DNA of 64,000 nucleotides from contig CAWGPF010000001.1 in the NCBI GenBank assembly GCA_963824395.1, positions 620,001 to 684,000 of the forward strand. The letters run 5' to 3'. Of the stretch, positions 41,353 through 50,672 are shown piece by piece. The DNA comes from 13-2-20CM-66-19 sp963824395. GTDB taxonomy: Bacteria; Pseudomonadota; Gammaproteobacteria; Steroidobacterales; Steroidobacteraceae. A program made the translations under genes and the position numbers. The notes beneath the pieces are model-generated. The model saw only the letters and a list, made by a program, of their open reading frames with translations. It was not told where the DNA came from and searched no databases. Each line of letters opens with the position of its first letter. Position 1 is the stretch's first letter.

Positions 41353-44300
41353 TTAAGGGGCAGCGCGAAGCCAGCGCGCCGCGAGGGGGGGCACGAGGAT
41401 CAGGCTGACGAGGGTGGAGGAGACGAGGCCGCCGAGGATCACGATCGCCATCGGACCTTCGATCTCATGGCCCGCTTCGCGCGACTGCAGCGCCACGGGC
41501 AGGAGCGCGAGCCCGGTCAGAAGCGCGGTCAGGAGCACCGGCGTCAGACGCTCCTCGGCGCCGCGCAGCGCGGTGGCGAGGCCCCAGGGCTGAGCTTCCG
41601 CGCTCACGAGGTGCTCGTAGTGCGAAATGAGCAGGATGGTGTTGCGCGCGGCCATGCCGAAGAGGGCCACAAACCCGACCATGGCACCGAGGGAGAGTGT
41701 GCCGCCGGTGAGCGCGACGGCGATGACCCCGCCGATGAGCGTGCTCGGCAGCGCCGCCAGCACGAGGAGCACGTGGCGGCTGTGCCCGAAGGCGAGCGCC
41801 AGCAGCAACACGATCAGGGTCAGTGCGGCAACGGAGTGCCAGATGAGCTCACGCGCCGCGGCGGCCTGCTCCGGCGCGGCCCCACCGTAGCGCAGGTAGA
41901 CATTCGGCGGCAGCTTGACGTGCGCGGCAATTGCCGCCTGCGCCTGGCGTGCGTAGCCGACCTGATCGGTGCCGGTGGGACTGGCCACCACCACCTGGCG
42001 CCGCAGCCCATCCTCGTGCTCGACCAGGCTGCGCGATGCGACCAGCGTGAGCTCGGCGATGGCACTCAGGGGCACACGCACGCCGTCACGCCCGCGCAGG
42101 ACCAGTGCCCCGACATCCTCGGGCGTCGAGCCGGCGCCTTGCAGGCGCACGACGACCGGCACGCCCCGGTCTGACTGATTCAGTTGCGCCACCACGGTGC
42201 CGTGATAGGCGGCGTTGAGCACCCCGAGCACCTCAGCCGCCTGCAGTCCGTACAGCGCAAGCTGATCCTCGCGCAGCCGGATCTGAAGCTCCGGCTGGCG
42301 CGGCGGCACCTGCAGGTGCACCGCGCCGCTCTGCGGCCATTGCTTGAGCACGCCGGCGATCTCACCCGCGACCTGGTCATCGACATCCAGATCCGGTCCG
42401 AACACGCTGACGAAGAACGGCGCCACCTCGCCGGAGAGCGTCTCGCCGATGCGCTCGGCGAGCACCGAGTAGATCTCGACCAGCTGGTTGGGGAAGGCCT
42501 CGAACACCGCGCGCACCCGCGCCTCCATCTGCGCGGTGGTGAGCCCCTGCGCCGGGTCGAGCTGGATCTCGAATTCGCTCTTGTTGGGCGCATCCGGATC
42601 CTGGCCGTTCTCGGCGCGCCCGATCTGCTCGGCGACGCTCTTCACCCCCGGCAGCGCGGCCAGCCGTGTGGCGATGCGCTGCCCGACGCGCGAGGTCTCC
42701 GCGAGCGAGATGCCCGGACGCAGCGCCGCGTGCGCGATCAGGTAGTTCTCGCGGAAGTCCGGCAGCAGGCGCGCCCCGAGCACCGGCAGGAGCGCGAGCC
42801 CGAGCAGCCCGCTCAGCAGCAGCAGCGCGAGCACCAGGGGCGCACGCGGCGCGAGCGCTGCGATGAAGCGCTGCTGCCACCGCTTCGCGCGGCGCAGCCA
42901 CGCCGGCTCCGGGCCCGGCGCGTAGTCCTGCATCAGCAGTGCGCACAAGGCCGGCGTTGCGCTCATCGCCACCAGCAAAGACAGGCCGACTGCCAGCAGG
43001 AAGGCGGTGGCGAGCGGCCGGAAGAATGCACCCTGCAGGCCCGACAGCATGAGGATCGGCAGGAACGCCACCGCCACCGCGGCGGTCGCGTAGAACACCG
43101 GGCGGCGCACCTCGAGGGAGGCAGCGAGCAGCAGCTCGCGCATGGCGCCGCGCGCGCGCACGCCGCGGCGCCGGCGCGTGATGTTCTCGACGTCGATCAC
43201 GGCGTCATCGACCACCACCCCGAGCGCCACCACGAGGCCGCCGAGACTCATGGTGTTGAGGGACAGGCCCCACGCGCCCAGCAGCCACACCGTCGCCAGC
43301 AAGGAAACCGGAATGGCGCTGAAGGAGATGAGCGCCCCGCGCCAGTCGCGCAGCGTCACGAGCAGCAGCACCACCACGAGCAGGGCGCCGATCAGCAGCG
43401 AGTTGCGCAGCTTCGCGATGGCACTCTCGATGAAGCTCGCCGGGCGCAGCAGCGCCGCGTGGTACTCGACCCCGTGCTGCGCGAGCGCCGGTGCCAGCAC
43501 GTCCAGGCGGTGCTCGAGGTCGCGCGTCACATCAAGCGTATTGGCGCCGTACTGGGTGGAGGTCTCCACCAGGATGCCCGGCTTGCCGCCGATGATCGCA
43601 TCCCCGAAGCGCGGTGCCGCGCCATCCCTCACCTCCGCCACGTCCGCCAGGCGCGTGGGCACACCGGCGTGACTTGCCACCACCGTCTGTCCGAGTGCCG
43701 CCACCGACTCCCCGGGGGCCTGCGACCTGAGCACGATGCGCTGCGTGGGTGTCTCGAGGTACCCGCCGCCGGTCATCTGCGTGCCGCGGCGTGCCGCCTC
43801 GAACACGTCCTCGAGCGTAAGTCCCGCGCCGTCGAGCCGGGCGGGGTCGACCCACAGCTGCCGCTCGCGCACGTCGCCGCCGAAGATCTGCGCCTGCGCC
43901 ACTCCCGGCACGGCCAGGATCTGCGGCTTGATGGTCCAGCGCACGAGGTCACGCAGCTCAAGCGGCGACAGCCGCTCGCTGGTGAAGCCGAAGTGCAGGA
44001 GGTACTCCATCGAGGAGCTCAGCGGCGAGAGCTGTGGCGGACTTACGCCCGCGGGCAGGAGCGCGCTGGCATCCGCCAGTCGCTCGGTAATCACCTGGCG
44101 CTGCAGGTAAGGGTCGCTGTTACGGCCGAACACCACCTGGATGGCTGACAGCCCCTGGCTCGAGGTCGAGCGCACCGCGGCGACGTTCTCCGCCCCCGCG
44201 AGCAGGTCCTCGAGCGGACGGGTGACGAGCGCCTCGACCTGGGTGGCGTCGAGGCCTGGCGCCTCGGCCTGCACCAGCACGTGCGGCGGTGCGAAGTCGG

Positions 44301-44418
44301 GGAATACATCGAGGCGCGCACTGAGGAGTGCGCCGACACCGAGCAGCGCGATGAGCAGCGACAGCGCCGTGACGATCTTCGGATGCGCCAGGGATCCGCG
44401 GACGATGGCGGCAAGCAT
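41353..44418 (-). CDS. Heavy-metal-type RND efflux pump, inner-membrane subunit
   Basis: A 1021-residue proton-driven RND transporter with 12 TM helices in two halves. The N-terminus MLAAIVRGSLAHPKIV and the first periplasmic loop (RLDVFPDFAPPHVLVQAEAP) are typical of the CzcA/CusA (HME) family. The proton-relay helix reads GGLVVALGVVVDDAVIDVEN with the conserved Asp pair. The start at 44418 was chosen over an ATG at 44520 inside the adaptor gene. It is last of a three-gene operon (outer-membrane factor, adaptor, pump) and is separated from the adaptor by 4 bp. Metal identity (Cu/Ag versus Co/Zn/Cd) cannot be read with confidence. Confidence 0.9.
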   Translation of the reverse strand: MLAAIVRGSLAHPKIVTALSLLIALLGVGALLSARLDVFPDFAPPHVLVQAEAPGLDATQVEALVTRPLEDLLAGAENVAAVRSTSSQGLSAIQVVFGRNSDPYLQRQVITERLADASALLPAGVSPPQLSPLSSSMEYLLHFGFTSERLSPLELRDLVRWTIKPQILAVPGVAQAQIFGGDVRERQLWVDPARLDGAGLTLEDVFEAARRGTQMTGGGYLETPTQRIVLRSQAPGESVAALGQTVVASHAGVPTRLADVAEVRDGAAPRFGDAIIGGKPGILVETSTQYGANTLDVTRDLEHRLDVLAPALAQHGVEYHAALLRPASFIESAIAKLRNSLLIGALLVVVLLLVTLRDWRGALISFSAIPVSLLATVWLLGAWGLSLNTMSLGGLVVALGVVVDDAVIDVENITRRRRGVRARGAMRELLLAASLEVRRPVFYATAAVAVAFLPILMLSGLQGAFFRPLATAFLLAVGLSLLVAMSATPALCALLMQDYAPGPEPAWLRRAKRWQQRFIAALAPRAPLVLALLLLSGLLGLALLPVLGARLLPDFRENYLIAHAALRPGISLAETSRVGQRIATRLAALPGVKSVAEQIGRAENGQDPDAPNKSEFEIQLDPAQGLTTAQMEARVRAVFEAFPNQLVEIYSVLAERIGETLSGEVAPFFVSVFGPDLDVDDQVAGEIAGVLKQWPQSGAVHLQVPPRQPELQIRLREDQLALYGLQAAEVLGVLNAAYHGTVVAQLNQSDRGVPVVVRLQGAGSTPEDVGALVLRGRDGVRVPLSAIAELTLVASRSLVEHEDGLRRQVVVASPTGTDQVGYARQAQAAIAAHVKLPPNVYLRYGGAAPEQAAAARELIWHSVAALTLIVLLLALAFGHSRHVLLVLAALPSTLIGGVIAVALTGGTLSLGAMVGFVALFGMAARNTILLISHYEHLVSAEAQPWGLATALRGAEERLTPVLLTALLTGLALLPVALQSREAGHEIEGPMAIVILGGLVSSTLVSLILVPPLAARWLRAAP

Positions 44419-44422
44419 GAGG

Positions 44423-45589
44423 CTAGTCGTGGTCCTCTTCGGCCGCCGAGAAGCTGCTGATGCCCTGCAGCGACCAGAGCACGCCAGCGCCCTGCACGAC
44501 GATCTGATCCGCGTGCCCAAGACCCTCGACGAGCCACGCCTCGCCCACGCGGCTCACGGGACGCACCGCGACCGACTCATAGGTGAACGTGCCGGCCGTG
44601 TCGCCCGCGCGCCGCCGGTAGACATAGGTGCCGGAGCTTGCGTAAACGAGCGCCGCCGCAGGCACGAGCAGCCCTTTGACGGCCGCCGTCTGCAGACGAA
44701 CCGCGGCGCGTGCGCCCGGCCCCAGACCCGGCGGCGCGCGATCCAGCTCCAGCAGCCAGCCGGCGCTCTGCGACTGCGCATCGACGCGCGGCAGCACACC
44801 GAGCACCTGCGCACTCAGGTGTACGCCATCCACATCCACCAGCGCCTTTCGAGCGACCTCGCCGAAGTGGCGCCCCGGGACGTCCGCGCGCACCAGCACG
44901 CGCTCGCCGCGGCCGACGGCGGCCAGCAGTTGCTGCCGCTGCGGCTCACTGAGCTTCGCCAGCGGTCCCCACTGCAGCCGGAACGCCAGCGCCGCAGCCT
45001 GCGCCTGCGCATTCGCCTCCACCGACTGGGCCTGCGAGGTCTGCAGCGTCCTGAGCGAGGCCTGGGCGCCATCATGATAGAGCCCGGCCTGGCGCGCCGC
45101 GTCGGCGCTGGCCGCCAGGGCGACAGCGCGCGTGCTGTCGAGGTGCCCGGCGTCTGTCAGCAGTGCCACCGGGTCGAGCACCGTGCCGTACGCCTCAAGC
45201 TGCGGCATCCCGACGAGGTTCTGCGGGCTCTCGATGCGGATGCCGACGGCCTCCTGCTGGGTTGCGCTCAGGGAGAGCTTGAGGGACTCGGCGCTCTTGG
45301 TATCGTCATCCTCCTTGGCGGCCGGCTTCGCAGCGCCCGTTTGCATGCCCGCATCCTTGCTGCCGGCGTCGTCTTGCCTCGCGGGCTCATCGTCGGTGCG
45401 GTCCGCATCATCGTTCTCGGTGGGGGCGCGGGCCGGACGCGTGCGCGCCTCGTTGCGCGCCTTCGCCTCATCGGCCTGCTCGCGCGATTCAGCCGGCGCC
45501 GGCTGCGCCTGCGGCGCTGCCGGCGCGGTGTCCGCGGCATCCACGGTGGCGGCCAGAAGGATGAGGGGCAGCAGGTATCGGGTCTTCAT
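44423..45589 (-). CDS. Periplasmic adaptor (membrane-fusion protein) of the RND pump
   Basis: A 388-residue adaptor with a signal peptide (cleavage at VDAAD). An unusual acidic, low-complexity stretch rich in Asp, Glu, Ala and Lys (about 20-100) precedes the conserved part. Conserved features are the beta-barrel and lipoyl-like segments (EAYGTVLDPVALL, VPAAALVYASSGTYVYRR) and a central Gln/Ala-rich coiled coil near 165-205. The acidic stretch might bind metal. It overlaps the outer-membrane factor gene by ATGA. Confidence 0.85.
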   Translation of the reverse strand: MKTRYLLPLILLAATVDAADTAPAAPQAQPAPAESREQADEAKARNEARTRPARAPTENDDADRTDDEPARQDDAGSKDAGMQTGAAKPAAKEDDDTKSAESLKLSLSATQQEAVGIRIESPQNLVGMPQLEAYGTVLDPVALLTDAGHLDSTRAVALAASADAARQAGLYHDGAQASLRTLQTSQAQSVEANAQAQAAALAFRLQWGPLAKLSEPQRQQLLAAVGRGERVLVRADVPGRHFGEVARKALVDVDGVHLSAQVLGVLPRVDAQSQSAGWLLELDRAPPGLGPGARAAVRLQTAAVKGLLVPAAALVYASSGTYVYRRRAGDTAGTFTYESVAVRPVSRVGEAWLVEGLGHADQIVVQGAGVLWSLQGISSFSAAEEDHD

Positions 45590-46986
45590 GCGCGCGGCCC
45601 CGCCTCGCCCTCGAGCGGCCTGCGGTAGGCATCCTCGAGCGCCCCGAAGGCCACCTGCGCAGCGTACGCGGCCTCGAGCACCGTGAGGCGCGACTCGAGG
45701 GCGGCAATGCCGGCGCCGAGTGTCTCGCTGCGGTCGCTCGCGCCTGCGGCCAGCGCCCGCGCTTGCGCGCGCTGTTGCTCGTCGGCCAGCGCGGCGAGCC
45801 GTCGCGTGTCGTTCCAGGCATGCTGCGCGTTGGGCCAGCCGAGTTGCGCACGATCAATCTGCCCGTAGATCGCCGCCTGCACGGCCTTCAGGTGCTCGCC
45901 GGCGGCCGCCCGCCGCCCGAGCGCCTCCCCGATCGCACCCTGGTGCTGGTTGAAGATCGGCAACTCGAAGGAAACTCCGAGCGCGCTTTCGCTGGCAATC
46001 TGGTCGAGCGCATCCTGGCGCACCCCCTCCCCGCCCCAGGCATAGGCCGGCTGCACACGCACCTGCGGCCAGCGCTTGGCGACCTCGCCCTTGAGGTTGA
46101 TCTCGGCCAGGTCGTAGGCGCGCAGGGCGCCGATGATCTGCGGACGGGCGATGAGCGCCTCGCTGCGCCAGCGCTCCGGCGTCGCGCTCGACAGGGCATC
46201 GATCTGCGTCCAGTCCGCCCAGCGTACCGGCACGCCCTCGAGCGCGGCGAGCGGCACGCCCACCGCCGCCGACAGCCGGGCGCGCGCGTCCGCGCCGCGC
46301 GCGCGCGCCTGCTGTTCGCGCTGCCGGGCGCGCGTCAGCTCGAGTTCATCCGTCAGCAGTTGCGCGCGCGCCAGATCCCCGACCCTGAGGCGCGCGCGAT
46401 CGGCGTCGAGGAGCCCCTGGCGGTCCTTGACCAGGGCGGCGAGCAGCGCCGCCTCGTCCTGTGCCGAGACCACGTCCAGGAGCGCCTGGCGCACGCCGGC
46501 GCGCACCTGCCAGATCGAGTCGCTGAGCTCGGACTCGGCCAGCGCGGTCTCGAGCGCTGCCTGCTGGCGGGCCCGCGCGCGCTCGCCCGGGCGGCGCAGC
46601 AGGAAGTCGAGTGAGACGCCGTACAGCCACGCCGGGCTTTCGGCGGCAGTCTTCAGGTATTCGGCGAACAGCTCCATGTTGGGGTTCGGTATCTCGGCGG
46701 CGGTGCGCTCGGCGGCCGCGACCGCGGCCACCTCGGCGCGCTGCTGCGCCAGCTGCGGATTGAGTGCCAGGGCCGCGCTGAACCACTGCGAGCGGTCCCA
46801 GCCTGAGGCGGCCGGCGGCAGCTGCGCCACCGACCCCAGGCGGCGCGCGCTGAAGTCCTCGAGCGTTTTCGCCGGATCCACCGGCTGTGGCGCGGGCGTG
46901 CTGGCGCAACCGGCGAGCGCGCCGGCCACAAGTGGCGCAAGCCACCGCCGCGGTGTTCCTGATCCGTGCTGCCCCCTGCCGCGCAT
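45586..46986 (-). CDS. TolC/CusC-like outer-membrane factor lipoprotein
   Basis: A 466-residue outer-membrane efflux channel subunit. A lipobox LAGC follows a short signal (Cys about 27 with the start at 46986). The body has the duplicated long-helix pattern of OEP proteins (ALALNPQLAQQRAEVAAVAA, QVRAGVRQALLDVVSAQDEA and later AALADEQQRAQARALAAG) with the conserved IPNPNMELFAEY loop. An in-frame ATG at 47049 would weaken the lipoprotein signal. First gene of the RND operon; a promoter candidate stands about 27 bp upstream. Confidence 0.88.
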   Translation of the reverse strand: MRGRGQHGSGTPRRWLAPLVAGALAGCASTPAPQPVDPAKTLEDFSARRLGSVAQLPPAASGWDRSQWFSAALALNPQLAQQRAEVAAVAAAERTAAEIPNPNMELFAEYLKTAAESPAWLYGVSLDFLLRRPGERARARQQAALETALAESELSDSIWQVRAGVRQALLDVVSAQDEAALLAALVKDRQGLLDADRARLRVGDLARAQLLTDELELTRARQREQQARARGADARARLSAAVGVPLAALEGVPVRWADWTQIDALSSATPERWRSEALIARPQIIGALRAYDLAEINLKGEVAKRWPQVRVQPAYAWGGEGVRQDALDQIASESALGVSFELPIFNQHQGAIGEALGRRAAAGEHLKAVQAAIYGQIDRAQLGWPNAQHAWNDTRRLAALADEQQRAQARALAAGASDRSETLGAGIAALESRLTVLEAAYAAQVAFGALEDAYRRPLEGEAGPRA

Positions 46987-47019
46987 GGCTCCCCCGCACC
47001 TCGCCTGACCGTGCGGGGC

Positions 47020-47049
47020 AATATAGAACCCCCGGCAGTGTGCGGGCAA
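47020..47049 (-). promoter_or_regulatory. Candidate sigma-70 promoter of the RND efflux operon
   Basis: On the minus strand TTGCCC (47049-47044) and TATATT (47025-47020) are 18 nt apart, matching four and five of six consensus positions. The predicted start is about 27 nt before the ATG at 46986. No MerR-type long-spacer dyad is obvious. Confidence 0.42.
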
Positions 47050-47110
47050 CGCGCCCTTCGCGCGTGGCGCGTAATTCCAACATCAAGAAGTCTGCAGTGA
47101 CCGCGGCAGG

Positions 47111-47869
47111 TCAGGCCGCCGACAGTTCGCGCCAGCGTGCAATCTCCTGCAGCGATACGCGCGCCGCCCCGCCGGAGAGTGCCGGGCTCCAGCCACGGGG
47201 ATCCCCGAGTGAGGCGCCCGCCGCGAGCACGGCGGCGCACGCCGGGGTGTCGGGGAAATAATGGCTGCGCGTCAGCACCACGCGCAGCTGCGCCCGGCGT
47301 GCCGCCTCGATTCCCGCCGGGGAGTCCTCCATGGCGATCACCGCCTCCCGATCGAGCTTAAGGCGGGCGAGCGCGACGAGGTAGGCCTCAGGGTCGGGTT
47401 TCTTGCACGGCGCCTCCTCGGCGCACACCAGGGTCGCGAACCGCTCACGCCAGCGTGCGCCCAGGTGCCGCCCGAGAAGCGCCGCCACGTTGGCGCCACT
47501 GGTGGTCGTCACGATGCCCAGGGTGACGCCGGCGCGCGTACAGTCATCGAGCAGCTCCGCGACCCCGGGCCGCAGCGGCAACCGCCCGGTTGCCACGAGG
47601 GATTCGTAGTGGCGGCTCTTAAGGCGGTGCAGCTCGACTGCGAGTGCGGCGCGCGCCCGCGCCGCCGCGGGCGCTGCGGGCTGGCTCTCCATGTCGAACA
47701 GCAGGCGCTCGCGGCCGCCGGTGACGCGCAGCAGTTCCCCGTAGCGCGCCTCACTCCAGCGCCACGGCAGGCCGGCTTCGGCGAAGGCGAGATTGAAGGC
47801 GCTCAGGTGCCCGCAGCGCTCGGTCTCCGCCAGCGTGCCGTCGACGTCCCACAGCAGCGCGCGGATCAT
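47111..47869 (-). CDS. cbbY: CbbY-type HAD phosphatase
   Basis: A HAD-superfamily phosphatase of 252 residues. Motif I is DVDGTLAETE, motif II IVTTTSG, the Lys is in APCKKPDPEAYL and motif III is VIAMEDSPAGIEAA. CbbY of red-type Calvin operons dephosphorylates xylulose-1,5-bisphosphate, an inhibitory by-product of RuBisCO; this assignment follows the family and position. Its ATG overlaps the cbbZ stop (ATGA). It ends the cbb operon. Confidence 0.88.
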   Translation of the reverse strand: MIRALLWDVDGTLAETERCGHLSAFNLAFAEAGLPWRWSEARYGELLRVTGGRERLLFDMESQPAAPAAARARAALAVELHRLKSRHYESLVATGRLPLRPGVAELLDDCTRAGVTLGIVTTTSGANVAALLGRHLGARWRERFATLVCAEEAPCKKPDPEAYLVALARLKLDREAVIAMEDSPAGIEAARRAQLRVVLTRSHYFPDTPACAAVLAAGASLGDPRGWSPALSGGAARVSLQEIARWRELSAA

Positions 47870-48627
47870 TCCCCGGGGCGCACGGGAACCGCCTGCATCG
47901 CCGGGGGCCGCGCGATGGCGCCGGCCAGAAGCACCGGCAGCTCGGCGACCGAGTCGATGAAGGCATCGCAGGCGAGCGCGCGCGGGTCGGCACCCTCGTT
48001 GTAGCCGTACGGCACGCACACGATGCGCATGCCGGCGGCGCGCGCTGCCAGTAAGTCGGTCGCCGAGTCCCCGACCATGAGCGCCTCGGCGGCGGACACC
48101 TGCAGCTCTTCGCAGGCATGCAGCAGCGGCTGCGGATGCGGCTTGCGGTGCTCGGCGGTGTCGCCGCCGACGACGACGTCGATCCAGGGGCTCAGGCCCA
48201 GATGCACCAAGAGCGCCGCGGCGGCGTAGCGGGCCTTGTTGGTGACGACGCCGAGCCGCAGGCCGCGCGCGTGCAGCTGCGCCAGCCCTTCCTCGACGCC
48301 CGGATAGGCGCGTGCCTGGAATTCTTGGCCCTCGTGCAGGCGGTCGTAGTGGAAGTAGAAGCGCTGCAGGAGCAGCACCGGATCGACCGGCCAGGGGCGC
48401 GGACTCAGGCGCGCGACGACGCGCTGAATGAGTACCGGCGCGCCGCGGCCGATCAGCTCCCGCACCCGCTCGAGCTCCAACGGCGCGCTCTGCTGTTCGG
48501 TGAGCGCGAGGTTCAGGGCCTGTGTGATGTCGGCCGCGGTATCAAGGAGCGTGCCGTCGAGGTCAAAGAGCACGGCTCGCACCGGCGCCGTAAGCCACGC
48601 GGGCGGCTTGGACTGGACCAGTTTCAC
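47866..48627 (-). CDS. cbbZ: Phosphoglycolate phosphatase
   Basis: A HAD phosphatase of 253 residues that removes phosphate from 2-phosphoglycolate formed by the RuBisCO oxygenase reaction. Motif I is LFDLDGTLLDTAADI, the typical Gph form; motif II VVTNKA, the Lys in HRKPHPQPLL and motif III MVGDSATDLLAARAAG. It overlaps transketolase by ATGA and cbbY by ATGA. The order T-Z-Y fits a photorespiratory salvage and repair end of the operon. Confidence 0.92.
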   Translation of the reverse strand: MKLVQSKPPAWLTAPVRAVLFDLDGTLLDTAADITQALNLALTEQQSAPLELERVRELIGRGAPVLIQRVVARLSPRPWPVDPVLLLQRFYFHYDRLHEGQEFQARAYPGVEEGLAQLHARGLRLGVVTNKARYAAAALLVHLGLSPWIDVVVGGDTAEHRKPHPQPLLHACEELQVSAAEALMVGDSATDLLAARAAGMRIVCVPYGYNEGADPRALACDAFIDSVAELPVLLAGAIARPPAMQAVPVRPGE

Positions 48628-50657
48628 CGGCCTTCCTTGCGCTTAACCAGCGCCCGGGCGCGCGCGCACAGCGCCGCCGGCGTGAACCCGAGTTCGCGCG
48701 CGACCTCCCCGGCCGGCGCGGACTCCCCGAAGCGGTCGATCCCGAGCACATCGCCGTCGAAGCCGGTATAGGCGCGCCAGTAGAGGCTGACGCCCGCCTC
48801 CACCGCCAGCACCGGGATCTCCCGCGGCAGCACCGCGGCTCGGTAGGCGCGGTCCTGGCGCTCGAAGTCATCACAGCTGGGCATGGAGACCACGCGCGCC
48901 GCGATGCCCTCGGCGGCCAGTGTGGCACGCGCGGCCAGGGCCAGTGACACCTCCGAGCCGGTGGCGAGCAGCGTCAGCGCCGCGGGCCCCGTGCTGTCAG
49001 AGAGCACATAGCCGCCGCGGCGGATGTCGGCGAGCTGCTGCGGGCTGCGCTCGCAGTGCGGCAGGTTCTGGCGCGAGAGGATCAGGCACGTCGGTCCGTC
49101 GCGGCGCTCGATGGCGAGAAGCCACGCCACGAGCGTCTCCACCGCATCGCAGGGGCGCCACACCGAGTTGTTGGGGATGAGGCGCAGGCTGCTGACGTGC
49201 TCGATGGGCTGGTGGGTCGGGCCATCCTCGCCCAGTCCGATGCTGTCGTGCGTAAACACGTAGATGACGCGCAGGCGCATGAGCGCGGACATGCGCACGG
49301 CGTTGCGGCTGTAGTCGGAGAACGTCAGGAAGGTGCCGCCATAGGGGATGTAGCCGCCGTGCAGCGCAATGCCGTTCATGAGCGCGCTCATCCCGAACTC
49401 GCGCACGCCGTAGTTGATGTGGTTGCCCCAGCGGCGGCGACGCACCGCCACGGCGGCCGCCGCAGCGGTCAGGTTCGAGCCGGTGAGGTCCGCCGAGCCG
49501 CCGAGCAGCTCCGGCAGGTGCGGCTGCAGGAGTTCGATGGCGTTCTGCGAGGCCTTGCGCGAGGCAACCGCCGGGCGGCCGTGCACCACCTGCTCGAGCG
49601 CCCCGGCACTGATGCGCGGCCATTCAGCCGGCAGTGCGCGCTCGCACACGCGGCGCACGAACTCGGCGGCGAGCTCCGGGAAGGCCTGCCGGTAGGCATC
49701 CACTTGCCGCTGCCACTGCGCCTGCAGCGCCACGCCGCGCTCGCGCGCATCCCAGGCCGCGCGGATGTCCTCGGGGACCGCGAACGGCTCGGCGCGCCAG
49801 TTCAGGGCGGCACGCGTCGCCGCCACCTCGGCCGCGCCGAGCGCGCTGCCGTGTACGTCGTGCGAGCCCGCTTTGTTGGGACTGCCCTGGCCGATGACCG
49901 TCTTGCAGCAGATGAGCGTCGGCCTGCCGCTCTCGGTGGTGGCCTCCTGGAACGCCGCCTCGAGCGCTTCGCAGTCGTGCCCCGGGACGTTCCTGATGAC
50001 GCGCCAGCCGTAAGCCTCGAAGCGCGCCGGCGTGTCGTCGGCGAACCAGTGCTCGACATGGCCGTCGATGCTGATGCCGTTGTCATCGTAGATGGCGATC
50101 AGTTTGGCGAGCCCGAGCGTGCCGGCGAGCGAGCATGCCTCGTGGCTGATGCCCTCCATGAGGCAGCCGTCGCCGACGAACACCCAGGTGCGGTGGTTCA
50201 CCAGCGTGTGGCCGGGCCGGTTGAACTCGGACGCGAGCAGGCATTCGGCGAGCGCCATGCCGACGGCGTTCGCAAGGCCCTGACCCAGGGGCCCGGTAGT
50301 CGTCTCGACCCCGGGCGTCACCCCGACCTCCGGGTGCCCGGGGGTCTTGCTGTGCAGCTGGCGGAAGCGCCGCAGCTCCTCCATGGGCAGCGCGTAGCCG
50401 GTCAGGTGCAAGAGCGCGTACAGCAGCATCGAGCCGTGGCCGTTGGAGAGCACGAAACGGTCGCGGTCCGGCCAGCCCGGATCCGCGGGGTTGTGCCTGA
50501 GGAAGCCCCGCCACAGCACCTCGGCGATTTCCGCCATGCCCATCGGCATCCCCGGATGACCGCTCTTGGCCGCCTCCACCGCATCCACCGCGAGCATGCG
50601 CAGGATATTGCACAGCTGTGCGCGCGGCGCCGGCGGGATTCTTACTTGGGCATTCAT
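48624..50657 (-). CDS. cbbT: Transketolase
   Basis: A thiamine-diphosphate enzyme of 677 residues acting in RuBP regeneration. Visible are the N-terminal SGHPGMPMGMAEIAEVLW, the TPP motif GDGCLMEGISHEACSLAGTL with the DDNGISIDG metal site, and the pyrimidine-domain THDSIGLGEDGPTHQPIEH with its active-site His. Length and motifs are normal. The operon copy is presumably dedicated to the Calvin cycle. Confidence 0.95.
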   Translation of the reverse strand: MNAQVRIPPAPRAQLCNILRMLAVDAVEAAKSGHPGMPMGMAEIAEVLWRGFLRHNPADPGWPDRDRFVLSNGHGSMLLYALLHLTGYALPMEELRRFRQLHSKTPGHPEVGVTPGVETTTGPLGQGLANAVGMALAECLLASEFNRPGHTLVNHRTWVFVGDGCLMEGISHEACSLAGTLGLAKLIAIYDDNGISIDGHVEHWFADDTPARFEAYGWRVIRNVPGHDCEALEAAFQEATTESGRPTLICCKTVIGQGSPNKAGSHDVHGSALGAAEVAATRAALNWRAEPFAVPEDIRAAWDARERGVALQAQWQRQVDAYRQAFPELAAEFVRRVCERALPAEWPRISAGALEQVVHGRPAVASRKASQNAIELLQPHLPELLGGSADLTGSNLTAAAAAVAVRRRRWGNHINYGVREFGMSALMNGIALHGGYIPYGGTFLTFSDYSRNAVRMSALMRLRVIYVFTHDSIGLGEDGPTHQPIEHVSSLRLIPNNSVWRPCDAVETLVAWLLAIERRDGPTCLILSRQNLPHCERSPQQLADIRRGGYVLSDSTGPAALTLLATGSEVSLALAARATLAAEGIAARVVSMPSCDDFERQDRAYRAAVLPREIPVLAVEAGVSLYWRAYTGFDGDVLGIDRFGESAPAGEVARELGFTPAALCARARALVKRKEGR

Positions 50658-50672
50658 GCGCTTTGAGTCTCC

